Below, one piece after another: positions 24,497-34,380 of a stretch of 64,000 bases of DNA; the first letter of the stretch is position 1; every line of letters starts with the position of its first letter. The notes under the pieces are model-generated. The model saw nothing but the letters and a program-made list of their open reading frames with translations, ran no database searches and was not told where the DNA came from. The translations under genes were made by a program, and so were the position numbers. The stretch comes from Pedobacter africanus (lineage in GTDB: Bacteria; Bacteroidota; Bacteroidia; Sphingobacteriales; Sphingobacteriaceae): NCBI RefSeq assembly GCF_900176535.1, contig NZ_FWXT01000001.1, positions 62,001 through 126,000 on the forward strand. Direction: 5' to 3'.

Positions 24497-26656
24497 TTAT
24501 TTGGTCATAGCCTTGAAGCTTACTTTGTTCAGTGTATTCGGCTTTCCTTTTTCGGCTGCAGAAACGAAGGTTTTCAGTTTACCGCCGGCATCTTTTGAAA
24601 CCGTGATGGTCCTGAAACTGTACGCGCCTTTTTCGTAATTGAATGTTTCACCGTCATCATCGTACAGCATGTATTTGCCCGGTTTGCTACCATAATACCT
24701 GATCTCCAGGTCTACTTTCTCTGATGGTTTTGGCGCATGCATCAGTGCAGGGCCCATAGGGATGATGCCGCCATCTTTAACATACACAGGTATTTTATCC
24801 AGACCAGGGCTTACGCTGATCACTTGTCCGTCACCGGCATATTCGCCGGTATAGAAATCGAACCATTTGCCTTTAGGCAATATTACTGTACGGGTTTGTT
24901 TTCCCGCGAACATGGGCGCTACCAGCAGGTATTCACCGGCCATGTACTGGTCTTTTACTTCTTTGCTTATGGCTTCCACGTATGGATTTTCTTCCAGGTT
25001 GGTGGTTTTTATCTCTTTTTTCACTTCAGCCTGGTAACCATCCTCGAGGTTCATGGCCCGGAATGGCGGAATGCCCTGGAAATGATATTTTGCGAACTCA
25101 CTGTACCAGTAAGGCATCATTTGCATGCGCAGTAAGGCCATGTCTTTTACCTGCTTTTCCACTTCCGGGTAAGACCATGGCTTGGTGCCGCTGGACCAGG
25201 CGTTGATCATCGCCATTGGCGAAAACACTACCGACTGCATCCTGCGCAGCCATTCTTCGGCAGTTTTAGAGGCACGGGCTTCCGGAGTCCACAATACGCC
25301 TGAAAAGCCGCTGTTGATCAGCGCCGTAATAAAATCTTCATGATTGTAATAATCATTATAAATGACATAAGGCAATGCAGTACCACCACCGTTGGATGCA
25401 CGTACCAGTCCATAGGTACGCTGGTTACGCTCATGGTACATATCGGCGCTGTATTTCTGGATCAGCAGACCATAGGTCTGGCGCATCTGCTCTGCGCTAT
25501 GTCCGGAAGGGAACAGCGACACATCCGGCCAGAGGTAATGGTCGTAGCCATCCACTTCATCGAATTTATAGCCGCTGATGCCAATATCCACCTGGCTTTT
25601 TTTCAGTTGCCCGAAAAGGATATCCCTTGCCTGGGGCATGGTCAGATCCGGCACTGCACCCAGCCATACCGTATGGTCGGCTGTAAAAGGTTTGATGCTG
25701 TTGTAGATACCCGCCTGTGGCGAAACGTAGGGATTGCTCCAGAGGTTTAACCTGATGCCTTTGTTCAGCATATTTTTTACAAAGCCGGAAGGATCAGGAT
25801 AACGTGATTTGTCCCACTCAAAAGTACATGGATAAGCTTTGCTCTGCCAGCCTGGCTCCAGTCCGATGAAATCGAGCGGGAAGCCTTTATCGGCAAAAGC
25901 CTTTGCTTCTGCCTCCACCTCGCTTGCAGTAAATAAAGTTTTTACACGCTGCGTAAATCCCAATCCCCAGCGCGGTGGCAATACACCTCCGCCATTCAGC
26001 AGGTTATACCTGCGCACTGCATCGAGTGGCTTCGGACCGGCAAATACGTAAAACTCTACCCCTTCTGCCGGAACCAGGATTTCTACGCCATCCGAATACG
26101 GTCTTGAGGACCAGGATTTATCGGTATTACGGTCTTTGGCTTCAGGTACATTCTTTCCCTCGCGCAATACAGCTGAGCCCGCATAAATGTTTAAATAACG
26201 TGCCGAATTGACAAATACGCCATAACCATTGGAGGATACGTAAAAAGGTGTAGGTGCATGTGTACGGCCATTGTCTTTGCCCCCATAGTGGTCAACGTGC
26301 AATTGCAGTATTTTACCGCGCTGATGTACGGTCTGGAAGTTCAGGCCAAAGCCATACAATTGTTCTTTTTTATCGAGCGGAAACCTTAAATAGGTCTTAC
26401 CATCGACAAGTTTGGCCGTAATCTCATCCTTGGACAAAGGAAATGCGGCATCTCCCGCCGCTTTCAACCCCTCTAAAGCAGGTTTTGCGCCCGCGGCAGT
26501 CAGCAGGTTATAACTTTCAGGTTTCCCTATTGTGCCCTTCCAGACGCCAGGGGCAACAGTTTCCCATTGGATTTCCTGCGCAGACAATCTGGTACATAGT
26601 AACAAAAGGAGGACGCAGGAGGCATATTTTACAAATCGGTTCATAGCAGGTATCAT
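24497..26656 (-). CDS. Exported GH31 alpha-glycosidase
   Basis: A 719-residue family 31 protein, with signal peptide (YASCVLLLLLCTRLSAQ), N-terminal beta-sandwich, TIM barrel and C-terminal beta domains. It has PLDFIGLEPGWQSKAYPCTFEWD, KGIRLNLWSNPYVSPQAG and ISGYKFDEVDGYDHYLWPD, in which Asp366 is the probable nucleophile. The acid/base region reads YNDYYNHEDFITALINSGFSGVLW. GH31 includes alpha-glucosidases, xylosidases and galactosidases, and this subgroup's sugar cannot be named from sequence. The first ATG (26656) is used, 2 bp after the GH95 stop. ATG at 26644 would also leave a signal peptide. Confidence 0.9.
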   Translation of the reverse strand: MIPAMNRFVKYASCVLLLLLCTRLSAQEIQWETVAPGVWKGTIGKPESYNLLTAAGAKPALEGLKAAGDAAFPLSKDEITAKLVDGKTYLRFPLDKKEQLYGFGLNFQTVHQRGKILQLHVDHYGGKDNGRTHAPTPFYVSSNGYGVFVNSARYLNIYAGSAVLREGKNVPEAKDRNTDKSWSSRPYSDGVEILVPAEGVEFYVFAGPKPLDAVRRYNLLNGGGVLPPRWGLGFTQRVKTLFTASEVEAEAKAFADKGFPLDFIGLEPGWQSKAYPCTFEWDKSRYPDPSGFVKNMLNKGIRLNLWSNPYVSPQAGIYNSIKPFTADHTVWLGAVPDLTMPQARDILFGQLKKSQVDIGISGYKFDEVDGYDHYLWPDVSLFPSGHSAEQMRQTYGLLIQKYSADMYHERNQRTYGLVRASNGGGTALPYVIYNDYYNHEDFITALINSGFSGVLWTPEARASKTAEEWLRRMQSVVFSPMAMINAWSSGTKPWSYPEVEKQVKDMALLRMQMMPYWYSEFAKYHFQGIPPFRAMNLEDGYQAEVKKEIKTTNLEENPYVEAISKEVKDQYMAGEYLLVAPMFAGKQTRTVILPKGKWFDFYTGEYAGDGQVISVSPGLDKIPVYVKDGGIIPMGPALMHAPKPSEKVDLEIRYYGSKPGKYMLYDDDGETFNYEKGAYSFRTITVSKDAGGKLKTFVSAAEKGKPNTLNKVSFKAMTK

Positions 26657-26658
26657 AT

Positions 26659-29262
26659 TTACAAGACGGTTATTTTATAGGTTTTACCTTTCTCAGTAGG
26701 AAAATCAATGGTATAGTTCTGCTTCAGGTTCAGGTCCTGAAGTTTCGCTTCTTTATTTTTACGGTATTCTGGTCTTTCTGATGTGGCGTTCAAAGGATTT
26801 TCATTGGGCCCTTCAGCCGGTCTGGCGGTAACACCCTCCACTTTTACAGGAAGGTTGGTGGCTATGCGGCAATTGCCGCCCGAGCCTGAATATAGCGTTG
26901 CGGTGGTTAACCTTCCCTGGTTCCATTCCAGATCTACCCGGAAATTGCCCCTTGCTTTTATGCCTTTGATGCTACCTTTTGTCCATTCGTCGGGCAAAGC
27001 GGGCAACAGGCGCAACTCATCGGTATTGCTTTGCAGGAGCATTTCGGTGATACCTGCGGTAGCCCCGAAATTGCCATCGATCTGGAAAGGTGGATGTGCG
27101 TCGAAGAGGTTCGGATAAGTTCCGCCCCCACTCATTTGCACATTGGTAAGCTGCGCCATCGTTTTTGAAGGACCTTTCTCAGGTTCCAGGGTTTTGGCCG
27201 GATCGATCAGTGTAAGTCCGGATTTGAGTATTTTTAAAGCATGGTTTCCATCCTGGAGCCTGGCCCACCAGTTGATTTTCCAGGCCATAGACCATCCTGT
27301 ACTCACATCACCACGATGCAGGAGCGACTGTTTGGCCGCTGCTGCCAGTTCTGGTGTATTTTGTATGGTAATCTGGTTGCCCGGATACAGGGCAAACAAA
27401 TGCGACAAATGCCGGTGTGTATCTTTAGGGTCGTCTACATCGTTAAACCATTCCTGCAGCTGGCCATAACGGCCGATGTTGAAAGGATAAAGCTTTGCTT
27501 TTGCGGCTTCAAGCTCCGCACGAAATGCGGCATCTGCGCCCAGTACTTTTGAGGCTGCAATGCAGTCTGTAAACAGCTCGCGGATGATGCCCATATCCAT
27601 AGTTGTAGCCTTGCTCACTTCATATTCCTTACCATCAATTTTAAATACATTCTCGGGCGAGGTAGAGGGATTGGTGACCAGATACCCGCTTTGGTTATCT
27701 TTTACAAGCCATTTCAGCATAAATTCTGCCGCACCTTTCATGAGCGGATAGCCCTTTTCTTTCAGGAATACTTTATCTCCTGTAAACAGGTAATGGTCGT
27801 ACAGGTGGGTGCTTAACCAGGCTCCCCCCATGGGCCAGGCCGACCAGCGTGGTGCGGCTTTAGGGTCCCAGTCGTACCCTCCGGAAGGGGAGGTTTTGGT
27901 CCAGATGTCACTATTGTGATGCACCACCCAGCCTTGCTGAATGTTGTAGTTGACTTTTGCCGTTTTGCCCCCATTAACTGCCATACGGCCAATTAAATCA
28001 AATAACGGCTGGTGCAGTTCGGAAAGATTGGTCTGTTCTGCCAGCCAATAGTTCATCTGGGTATTGGCATTGACCGTATAATTGCTGCCCCAGGGCGGCT
28101 GCACATGGTCGTTCCAAAGTCCCTGTAAATTGGTAGCCTGTGAGCCAGGTCTTGAACTGGCGATCATCAGATAGCGGCCAAACTGGTAATACAGCACCTG
28201 CAGGCCTTGGTCGTTCCCCAGTTTCCCCTGCCGGGAAAGCCTGACATTGGTAGGCAGTTTCGACAATTCGGGATCATTCTGCAATTGAAAAGAAACCCTG
28301 TCAAATAGTTTTTTATAGTCGGCTATATGCGCAGTTTTGATTGCTGCATAAGGTCTTGCGTAAGCTTTCGCCAGTTCTGCTGTAGGTGCTACAGATGGGT
28401 CTTTACCTTCCAGTCCGGGGGATTTATCAAATCCGTTAAAACTAGTGCCATTTGTAAGGTAAATGGTTACGGCATCTGCCTTGTTTACGGCAATGCCGTT
28501 TCCTGCTGCTTTGGCCGTTCCGCCTTCGGCCTTTACCCGCACATGAACTTCAAAGTTCATCCCCTCTTTATCGTCGTATATGATCTGTTGTGGTTCCGAT
28601 ACGCGATGTGCTACATGCTTGGGGGCCTTTCCTTTCAGTACCAGGTAATCTGCAGCGGTAGCGGCTACGCTGTACCTGAGCTTACTGCTGATGCTGGTAT
28701 GGAAGCTGATGGAACCCGGTTTATCGGCGGTAATCCGGATCAGCATTGCCTTTTCGGGATAACTGATAAAAGTTTCCCGTTTGTAGCTTACCCCGGCCAG
28801 TGTATAACTTACGGTGCTTACCGCATTGCTGATGTCCAGTTCACGGCGATAAGCAGTAGGGACGGAATCCTTAAGGTTAAAATCCAGGAACAGATCTGCC
28901 ATAGTTAAATAGCGTGCAGAATAAGGGCCTTGCAGGTTCTTTTTCCAGATTTCAGCGGCCTTATCGTAAGCCCCTTCAAAAACCGCCTGTCTGACCAGTG
29001 GCAGTGCTGCCGGGCCTTTAGGATTGTTTCCGGCCTCAGGGGCACCCGACCATAAGGTACCATCGTTCAACTGAAAACGCTCCCTGTTTACCCTTCCAAA
29101 TGCCATTGCACCGGTTTTTCCATTACCCAGCGGCAAGGCCTCTTCCCATATTTTAGCGGGTTGGTTGTACCACAGCTTTAAGGCATTATGCTGTTTTTGC
29201 TGGGCAGAAATGCTCCCTGCAGTGCAGATCAATAAAAAGGAAAGCAGTTTAGCTCTGGTCAT
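26659..29262 (-). CDS. Exported GH95 family alpha-L-fucosidase/galactosidase, copy 1
   Basis: An 867-residue inverting glycosidase. Signal peptide, then the N-terminal beta-sandwich opening LKLWYNQPAKIWEEALPLGN and RERFQLNDGTLWSGAPE. The six-hairpin barrel has NYTVNANTQMNYWLAEQTNL, WVVHHNSDIWTKTSP, HRHLSHLFALYPGNQI, STGWSMAWKINWWARLQDG and FQIDGNFGATAGI. GH95 removes alpha-1,2-linked L-fucose or L-galactose. It is adjacent to a diverged second copy with a 1-bp gap. It differs from that copy by the loop TKTSPSGGYDWDPKAAP and by a C-terminal insertion of about 45 residues. Confidence 0.93.
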   Translation of the reverse strand: MTRAKLLSFLLICTAGSISAQQKQHNALKLWYNQPAKIWEEALPLGNGKTGAMAFGRVNRERFQLNDGTLWSGAPEAGNNPKGPAALPLVRQAVFEGAYDKAAEIWKKNLQGPYSARYLTMADLFLDFNLKDSVPTAYRRELDISNAVSTVSYTLAGVSYKRETFISYPEKAMLIRITADKPGSISFHTSISSKLRYSVAATAADYLVLKGKAPKHVAHRVSEPQQIIYDDKEGMNFEVHVRVKAEGGTAKAAGNGIAVNKADAVTIYLTNGTSFNGFDKSPGLEGKDPSVAPTAELAKAYARPYAAIKTAHIADYKKLFDRVSFQLQNDPELSKLPTNVRLSRQGKLGNDQGLQVLYYQFGRYLMIASSRPGSQATNLQGLWNDHVQPPWGSNYTVNANTQMNYWLAEQTNLSELHQPLFDLIGRMAVNGGKTAKVNYNIQQGWVVHHNSDIWTKTSPSGGYDWDPKAAPRWSAWPMGGAWLSTHLYDHYLFTGDKVFLKEKGYPLMKGAAEFMLKWLVKDNQSGYLVTNPSTSPENVFKIDGKEYEVSKATTMDMGIIRELFTDCIAASKVLGADAAFRAELEAAKAKLYPFNIGRYGQLQEWFNDVDDPKDTHRHLSHLFALYPGNQITIQNTPELAAAAKQSLLHRGDVSTGWSMAWKINWWARLQDGNHALKILKSGLTLIDPAKTLEPEKGPSKTMAQLTNVQMSGGGTYPNLFDAHPPFQIDGNFGATAGITEMLLQSNTDELRLLPALPDEWTKGSIKGIKARGNFRVDLEWNQGRLTTATLYSGSGGNCRIATNLPVKVEGVTARPAEGPNENPLNATSERPEYRKNKEAKLQDLNLKQNYTIDFPTEKGKTYKITVL

Positions 29263-29263
29263 A

Positions 29264-31738
29264 TCAGTTTATGTTAAAAGTATAGTCCTTACCTGCCACA
29301 GTTTTCAAATCATATGCTGTTGATGACGGGATACCAACAGGATTTAGCTTTGCAGCAGCTGAAATTAATGGCGCTTTAATTTCGGGGACTTCATAAAAAG
29401 CATTGGTATTCGGACCTGATGCATCAGTAAGGCCTGTTGTATTTAACTTCAGGTTGCTGTTGATACGCAGCCGGCAATTGCCGCCAAGGAGGGATTTTAT
29501 TTTTAAATGGGTAATTACCTTATTCCTCCAGCTGATGTCTACCACGTAACCGCCCCGGGCAACCAAGCCTTTAACCTCTCCCGAAGGCCAGGTATCAGGC
29601 AATGCAGGTAAGATATGCAGGGCACCATCGTGCGATTGCAGCAGCATTTCGGCAATGCCGGCGGTACAGCCAAAATTGCCATCTATCTGGAAAGGCGGGT
29701 GTGCATCAAACATATTCGGATAAGTTCCCCCACCGGTAGTATTCACACCATCTATCCTTCCACCTACCAGTTTAAGCTGATCTGTGATGAGTTTATAGGC
29801 ATGATTGCCGTCCAGGAAACGGGCCCATAAGTTCACCTTCCAGCCCATAGACCAGCCTGTAGCCGGATCGCCCCGGTAAGTCAGGGAAGTCCTTGCTGCA
29901 TCGAACAGCTCCGGTGTCCGGTATGGCGAAATCTGGTTGCTTGGGTACAAACCGTAAAGGTGCGATACGTGACGGTGCTTGTCATCTGTACGGTCCGAAT
30001 CGTGCATCCATTCCTGCAGCTGATTGTGCTTTCCGATCTGCATGGGCGCAAGACGGGCCAAGGTGGCTTTCAGCTTAGCCTGGAAATCCCTATCGGTTTT
30101 CAGGATTTCGGCAGCTTTAGCAGTTTTGGTGAACAGGTCGAACAGCAATTGGTTATCCATTGTAGTGCCTGCCGCTATAGAAATGCGTTTTCCTGCTACA
30201 TAGGTATTTTCAGGGGAATTGGAGGGCGTTACCACCAGCCATTTGTGTACAGGCTCTTCCTGTAATACATCCAGGTAAAATTCAGAAGCCCCTTTTAAAA
30301 CAGGGTAATATTCTTTTAAAAACTGCTGATCGCCGGTAAACATGTAGTGGTCCCACAAGTGCTGGCTCAGCCAGTTGCCCCCCATAGGCCATAAACCTGC
30401 ATATGGGCGGTCTACCGGACCTGTGATGCGCCACAGATCGGTATTGTGGTGTGTTACCCAGCCCTTGGCGCCATACATCACTTTGGCGGTTTCCTGACCG
30501 GTAACAGATAGGTCTTTCAGCATTTTAAATAACGGGTCGTGCAGTTCCGAAAGGTTGGTCACCTCCGCAGGCCAGTAATTCATCTCTGTATTGATGTTGA
30601 TGGTATATTTACTGTCCCAGGGCGCCAGCATTTTATCGTTCCAGATGCCCTGCAAAGTTGGAGGCTGGTTTCCTGGTTGCGAGCTGCAAATGAGCAGGTA
30701 TCGGCCAAACTGGAAATACAAAGCCGCCAGGTGCGGGTCATTTGTTCTGGCAAATTCGGCAATACGCTGATCTGTAGGTTTATTTACCGCTTCGGTAACA
30801 CCGATGTTGAACTTTACACGGTTGAAATATTGCTGATAGAATTTAATGTGGGCAGCTAAAGCATCTGCATATTTCTTTTTGACGGCCTGATCTAAAAACG
30901 ATGCAGCTTTGGCACCTTCATTTCCGGTTACATCGTGGTAATTCTTAAAATTGGTGGCTATGGAAATGTAAACGGTGGCCGCATTTGCATTTTTTATTAT
31001 CCAGGCATTGTTTTGCAGGGATACCCTGCCGCCTTCGGCCAAAACTTTTACCTGGGATTCAAACCTGATCTGCCCCTTTTCGCCCTCATGATCTGAAGTG
31101 AGGCCGGACAGGATCAGTTTACCATTTTCCGTGCGTACGCTGCCTTTTTGCTGGGTATCCATACCGGCATTGAAACTGATCTTGCCTGGCTTGTCTGCCG
31201 TTAAGCGGACTACCATAACCTGATCGGTAAAAGAAGAGAAGATCTCCCTTTTATAATGCACACCCCCGGCCTGGTAAGTAACCGTAGCCAGCGCTTTTTC
31301 TATATTTAAATCGCGGTAATAATGCGATGCTTTCTCTGCCCCCTCTACCTGTAAAAAAAGGTTACCTACGGGCTGATAGATCATCCCGCTGTTCTTTTTA
31401 GGGAACATTTCCACATCGGCCAGGGCTTGTGCTTCTTCAAATTTTCCTTCAAAGATCAGCTTTCTAAGCGCCGGGATTGCTGCACCAGAGGCCGAAGTGA
31501 TGTTGCTGTTGGGACCTCCGGACCATACGGTTTCTTCGTTTAACTGAAGTTGTTCTTTAGATGGGTTACCAAAAACCATGGCGCCAAGCCGGCCGTTGCC
31601 AATGGGCAGGGCCTCGTTCCAGTTTTCGGCCGGGCTATTGTACCACAATTTCAGGGTACCATCGTTCTTTTTTGTTTGCGCAAATGCTATCGAATTTCCA
31701 GTTAGCAGTACAAATACCAGGAGCTTTTTAATCATCAT
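29264..31738 (-). CDS. Exported GH95 family alpha-L-fucosidase/galactosidase, copy 2
   Basis: An 824-residue paralogue of the next gene. It has LKLWYNSPAENWNEALPIGN, EQLQLNEETVWSGGPNSN, YTININTEMNYWPAEVTNLS, WVTHHNTDLWRITGPVD, HRHVSHLYGLYPSNQI, DPATGWSMGWKVNLWARFLDG and FQIDGNFGCTAGI, all standard GH95 signatures. Two adjacent copies with different active-site loops suggest that fucose, or L-galactose, occurs in two linkages or on two neighbours in the glycan. It starts with two consecutive ATGs and lies 4 bp after the GH2 gene. Confidence 0.94.
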   Translation of the reverse strand: MMIKKLLVFVLLTGNSIAFAQTKKNDGTLKLWYNSPAENWNEALPIGNGRLGAMVFGNPSKEQLQLNEETVWSGGPNSNITSASGAAIPALRKLIFEGKFEEAQALADVEMFPKKNSGMIYQPVGNLFLQVEGAEKASHYYRDLNIEKALATVTYQAGGVHYKREIFSSFTDQVMVVRLTADKPGKISFNAGMDTQQKGSVRTENGKLILSGLTSDHEGEKGQIRFESQVKVLAEGGRVSLQNNAWIIKNANAATVYISIATNFKNYHDVTGNEGAKAASFLDQAVKKKYADALAAHIKFYQQYFNRVKFNIGVTEAVNKPTDQRIAEFARTNDPHLAALYFQFGRYLLICSSQPGNQPPTLQGIWNDKMLAPWDSKYTININTEMNYWPAEVTNLSELHDPLFKMLKDLSVTGQETAKVMYGAKGWVTHHNTDLWRITGPVDRPYAGLWPMGGNWLSQHLWDHYMFTGDQQFLKEYYPVLKGASEFYLDVLQEEPVHKWLVVTPSNSPENTYVAGKRISIAAGTTMDNQLLFDLFTKTAKAAEILKTDRDFQAKLKATLARLAPMQIGKHNQLQEWMHDSDRTDDKHRHVSHLYGLYPSNQISPYRTPELFDAARTSLTYRGDPATGWSMGWKVNLWARFLDGNHAYKLITDQLKLVGGRIDGVNTTGGGTYPNMFDAHPPFQIDGNFGCTAGIAEMLLQSHDGALHILPALPDTWPSGEVKGLVARGGYVVDISWRNKVITHLKIKSLLGGNCRLRINSNLKLNTTGLTDASGPNTNAFYEVPEIKAPLISAAAKLNPVGIPSSTAYDLKTVAGKDYTFNIN

Positions 31739-31742
31739 TATT

Positions 31743-34205
31743 TTAAAGTTCTACAAATGCAGATGGCAGTCCATCTGACTTAACACTCGCCACGCTTTTG
31801 CCTTTATTGAGGTCAACACTGATCAGGGCCCTGCCATTATAGAGCTGGACTTTACGTGACCCGCTGGAAGTCCCCTGGTCATCAATCAATTTACCATCAC
31901 CTGTAAGGCCAAAGGTGATATAGCTGCGTGCGTCTAAACACAATATATTGTTTTTATCAAGTAATTTCACCTGGATCACAGCAATGTTATCCTTTTCAGA
32001 AAGCTTTTCCAGTACCAGTTTAGCCGGTTTATCCCATTTTTCGGTCTGGTACTCCTGTACGATCTCATCGCTGATGGTCTTACCATCTTTAGTAGTGGCT
32101 ACAACTTTAATTTCATTTTTACCGGGCTGGTATTTCACCATCCATTTTAAACCTGCTGCCGGATAGCTCTGACTGTTCCTTTTCTTTTTGCCCATGCTTT
32201 TGCCGTTCAGGAACAGCTCTGCCTCAGCACAATTGGAGTACACCTTAACCATTTTCTGCTCTCCTGCATCGCCCCATCTTACCGGCCATGAATGTCCGTA
32301 AATGTGCACCATAGGCGTTTTTGTCCAGTACGACTGAAATACATAATACGCTTCTTTTTTGCTGAAGTCCCGTTCAACGACCCCCTTCTGGTTCATGTAT
32401 GGAACCGGGTTATCCGGGCGTACAGGCGTAGAGAAATCTTTGAAAGGCCAGTAGGCAGCTCCCGTTAGCCAGGGCATATTTTCCTGCTCCTTTAAGTGCC
32501 AGTCGATCAGGTTCACAATATAACTTTCACTCCAGTCGCCATCCTTAGACACCCTGGCACTGCCGCCAAACAAGGAAGCATCACCATCCCGTTCATCGGT
32601 ACCAACACCTGTCTGAACAGCGCTTAGCGCCTTATCCGGACTTTCAGAATGACGGCCGGCATGGCTATCGCCTCCCCATTCTACGTGCAGGAAGTGTTCT
32701 ACCCTTTCAAATTCTTTTTTCGAAGCTTCCTTATATTCGGTATAGATGCCCCGGTACCAACCTGCCCATATAGAGGGTGAATAAACATCAACGATGTCCT
32801 TACAAAAATCGCATCTGCGGATGGCAGTTTTGCGTGAGGGATCCAGTTTATGGGAAAGATCGTTCAGCTCCTTCATAAAAGTCCTGATCTTCTGCTCATC
32901 AAATTCATTGAAATCGCCCGGCCAGTCGTTCTCATTGCCCAATCCCCATATGATTACCGAGGCATGGTTATAATGCTGCTCAATCATATTGGTCAGCATT
33001 CTGCGTCCCTGCTCCTTATACACCTCTCCCCCCAAACCACCGCGGCACCATGGAATTTCTTCCCACACCAGGATGCCCAGGCTGTCGCAGAGATCCAGGA
33101 CAATCCTGGATTGCTGGTAATGGCCAAGACGGATAAAGTTGACACCCATATCTTTCATCATCTGCATCTCCTGCCGGATCATCTCTTCCGTCATGGCCGC
33201 TGCTACCCCGGCATGGTCTTCATGACGGTGCGTGCCCCTGAGCAGCAAGCGCTTTCCATTCAGCATAAAGGGGCCTTTTTTAACGAATTCAAAATTCCTG
33301 AAGCCGATCTTTTCTGTATGCACATGTGCAATGCCCCTGGCCGTAACGGTAGTTTGCACGGTATAAAGCACAGGGCGTTCGGGCGACCATAACCTTGGGC
33401 TTTTTATACTGGTTTCCCATAATGCTTTATCGCCATTAAAAGCTTTCATCTGGTTTTCCCAGCTGCCCAGTGTTTTGCCTTCGGGGTCTTTTACTTCTAT
33501 TTTCAGGCTAACGGTATCTATACCTTCAGGGTTCAGCAGGCGGCCGCTGATGTTCAGTTTACCCAGACTGCCTTTTGCATCTACACTTGCAGCCGCAAAA
33601 ATCTTGTCGACAGCCACCTTTGGGGTATAAACAAGGTTAAGGTAGCGGTACAGACCGCCATATACATTAAAATCGGATAAACTGGATGGGATCATTTCCA
33701 GGTCTCGGGAGTTGTCGCACCTGATGGACAGCGGCACCTTACCTTTGAACTGTTTTTGAAAGACATCAGTTTTTTTAAAGGCATTTACCGCATCGGTAAT
33801 ATCGGCAGTCCATTCATCATATCCCCCAACATGCTCTGCGACTTTTTTATCGTAGATGTAAACCTGCGTTTTTTGTCCCGCCCCCTCAAAATGCAATAAG
33901 CTGCGCCCCTCAGTATAGGGATTTTTCAGGTCCAGCAAGGTTCGGTACCATCCGGGGCCCTGGTAATAATTTACATCGGGGTCCACTCCATCCAGGGCAT
34001 TGAAACAATGGGGTAAATTTACTTTCTCCCATAAGGGAACGCTTTCCGGATTGCCTTCTTTAACAGGCCTTATGGCTTCCCATATCCCCCCAAGATCTCC
34101 TTTTAAATATTCCCAATTGTGGGTTAACCTTTGCTTATTCTGCGCAAAAACGTACTGACTGCAAACAAGCAATCCTAATAAAAATACCAGCTTAACTCTC
34201 TTCAC
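31743..34205 (-). CDS. Exported GH2 beta-glycosidase (beta-galactosidase/glucuronidase type)
   Basis: An 820-residue retaining beta-glycosidase: sugar-binding sandwich (YYQGPGWYRTLLDL, VYIYDKKVAEHVGGYDEW), Ig-like domain, TIM barrel (LLLRGTHRHEDHAGVAAAMT, GVNFIRLGHYQQSRIVLDLC) and C-terminal domains. Glu425 in IWGLGNENDW is the acid/base and Glu509 in HVEWGGD the nucleophile. The start is GTG at 34205: an in-frame stop lies two codons upstream, and the next residues form a full signal peptide (LVFLLGLLVCSQYVFAQ). It is first of a seven-gene block with 1-15 bp gaps. Beta-galactosidase, glucuronidase or mannosidase cannot be separated. Confidence 0.92.
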   Translation of the reverse strand: MKRVKLVFLLGLLVCSQYVFAQNKQRLTHNWEYLKGDLGGIWEAIRPVKEGNPESVPLWEKVNLPHCFNALDGVDPDVNYYQGPGWYRTLLDLKNPYTEGRSLLHFEGAGQKTQVYIYDKKVAEHVGGYDEWTADITDAVNAFKKTDVFQKQFKGKVPLSIRCDNSRDLEMIPSSLSDFNVYGGLYRYLNLVYTPKVAVDKIFAAASVDAKGSLGKLNISGRLLNPEGIDTVSLKIEVKDPEGKTLGSWENQMKAFNGDKALWETSIKSPRLWSPERPVLYTVQTTVTARGIAHVHTEKIGFRNFEFVKKGPFMLNGKRLLLRGTHRHEDHAGVAAAMTEEMIRQEMQMMKDMGVNFIRLGHYQQSRIVLDLCDSLGILVWEEIPWCRGGLGGEVYKEQGRRMLTNMIEQHYNHASVIIWGLGNENDWPGDFNEFDEQKIRTFMKELNDLSHKLDPSRKTAIRRCDFCKDIVDVYSPSIWAGWYRGIYTEYKEASKKEFERVEHFLHVEWGGDSHAGRHSESPDKALSAVQTGVGTDERDGDASLFGGSARVSKDGDWSESYIVNLIDWHLKEQENMPWLTGAAYWPFKDFSTPVRPDNPVPYMNQKGVVERDFSKKEAYYVFQSYWTKTPMVHIYGHSWPVRWGDAGEQKMVKVYSNCAEAELFLNGKSMGKKKRNSQSYPAAGLKWMVKYQPGKNEIKVVATTKDGKTISDEIVQEYQTEKWDKPAKLVLEKLSEKDNIAVIQVKLLDKNNILCLDARSYITFGLTGDGKLIDDQGTSSGSRKVQLYNGRALISVDLNKGKSVASVKSDGLPSAFVEL

Positions 34206-34258
34206 TTCTTAATTAATGTAAAATAAAAATATACTTGATTGCTGCACGTCTCTGAATC

Positions 34259-34309
34259 AGCTAAATTGCGAATTAGCTTATTGTAATCGTTTCGCCCTTT
34301 TAGCTTATT
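34259..34309 (-). promoter_or_regulatory. Putative operator region upstream of the GH2 operon
   Basis: The 10-bp direct repeat TTAGCTTATT occurs at 34273-34282 and 34300-34309, 27 bp apart. It overlaps an imperfect palindrome AGCTAAATT-GCG-AATTAGCT at 34259-34278. Direct repeats are the usual target of AraC-type dimers, and the araC-like gene is the neighbour. This is the only sizeable gap before the seven-gene block. Confidence 0.4.
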
Positions 34310-34337
34310 CATCAACTATTTTGGCAAAACAATTCCA

Positions 34338-34355
34338 GGCTGGTATGCACCAGCC
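34338..34355 (-). terminator. Terminator-like hairpin after the AraC gene
   Basis: Perfect 7-bp stem GGCTGGT, loop, ACCAGCC, followed in the minus direction by TGGAATTGTTTTGCC. It lies 26 bp past the AraC stop codon at 34381 and separates the regulator from the GH2 operon. Confidence 0.5.
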
Positions 34356-34380
34356 GTTCAAAAAGGGGCATTATTTTGAT

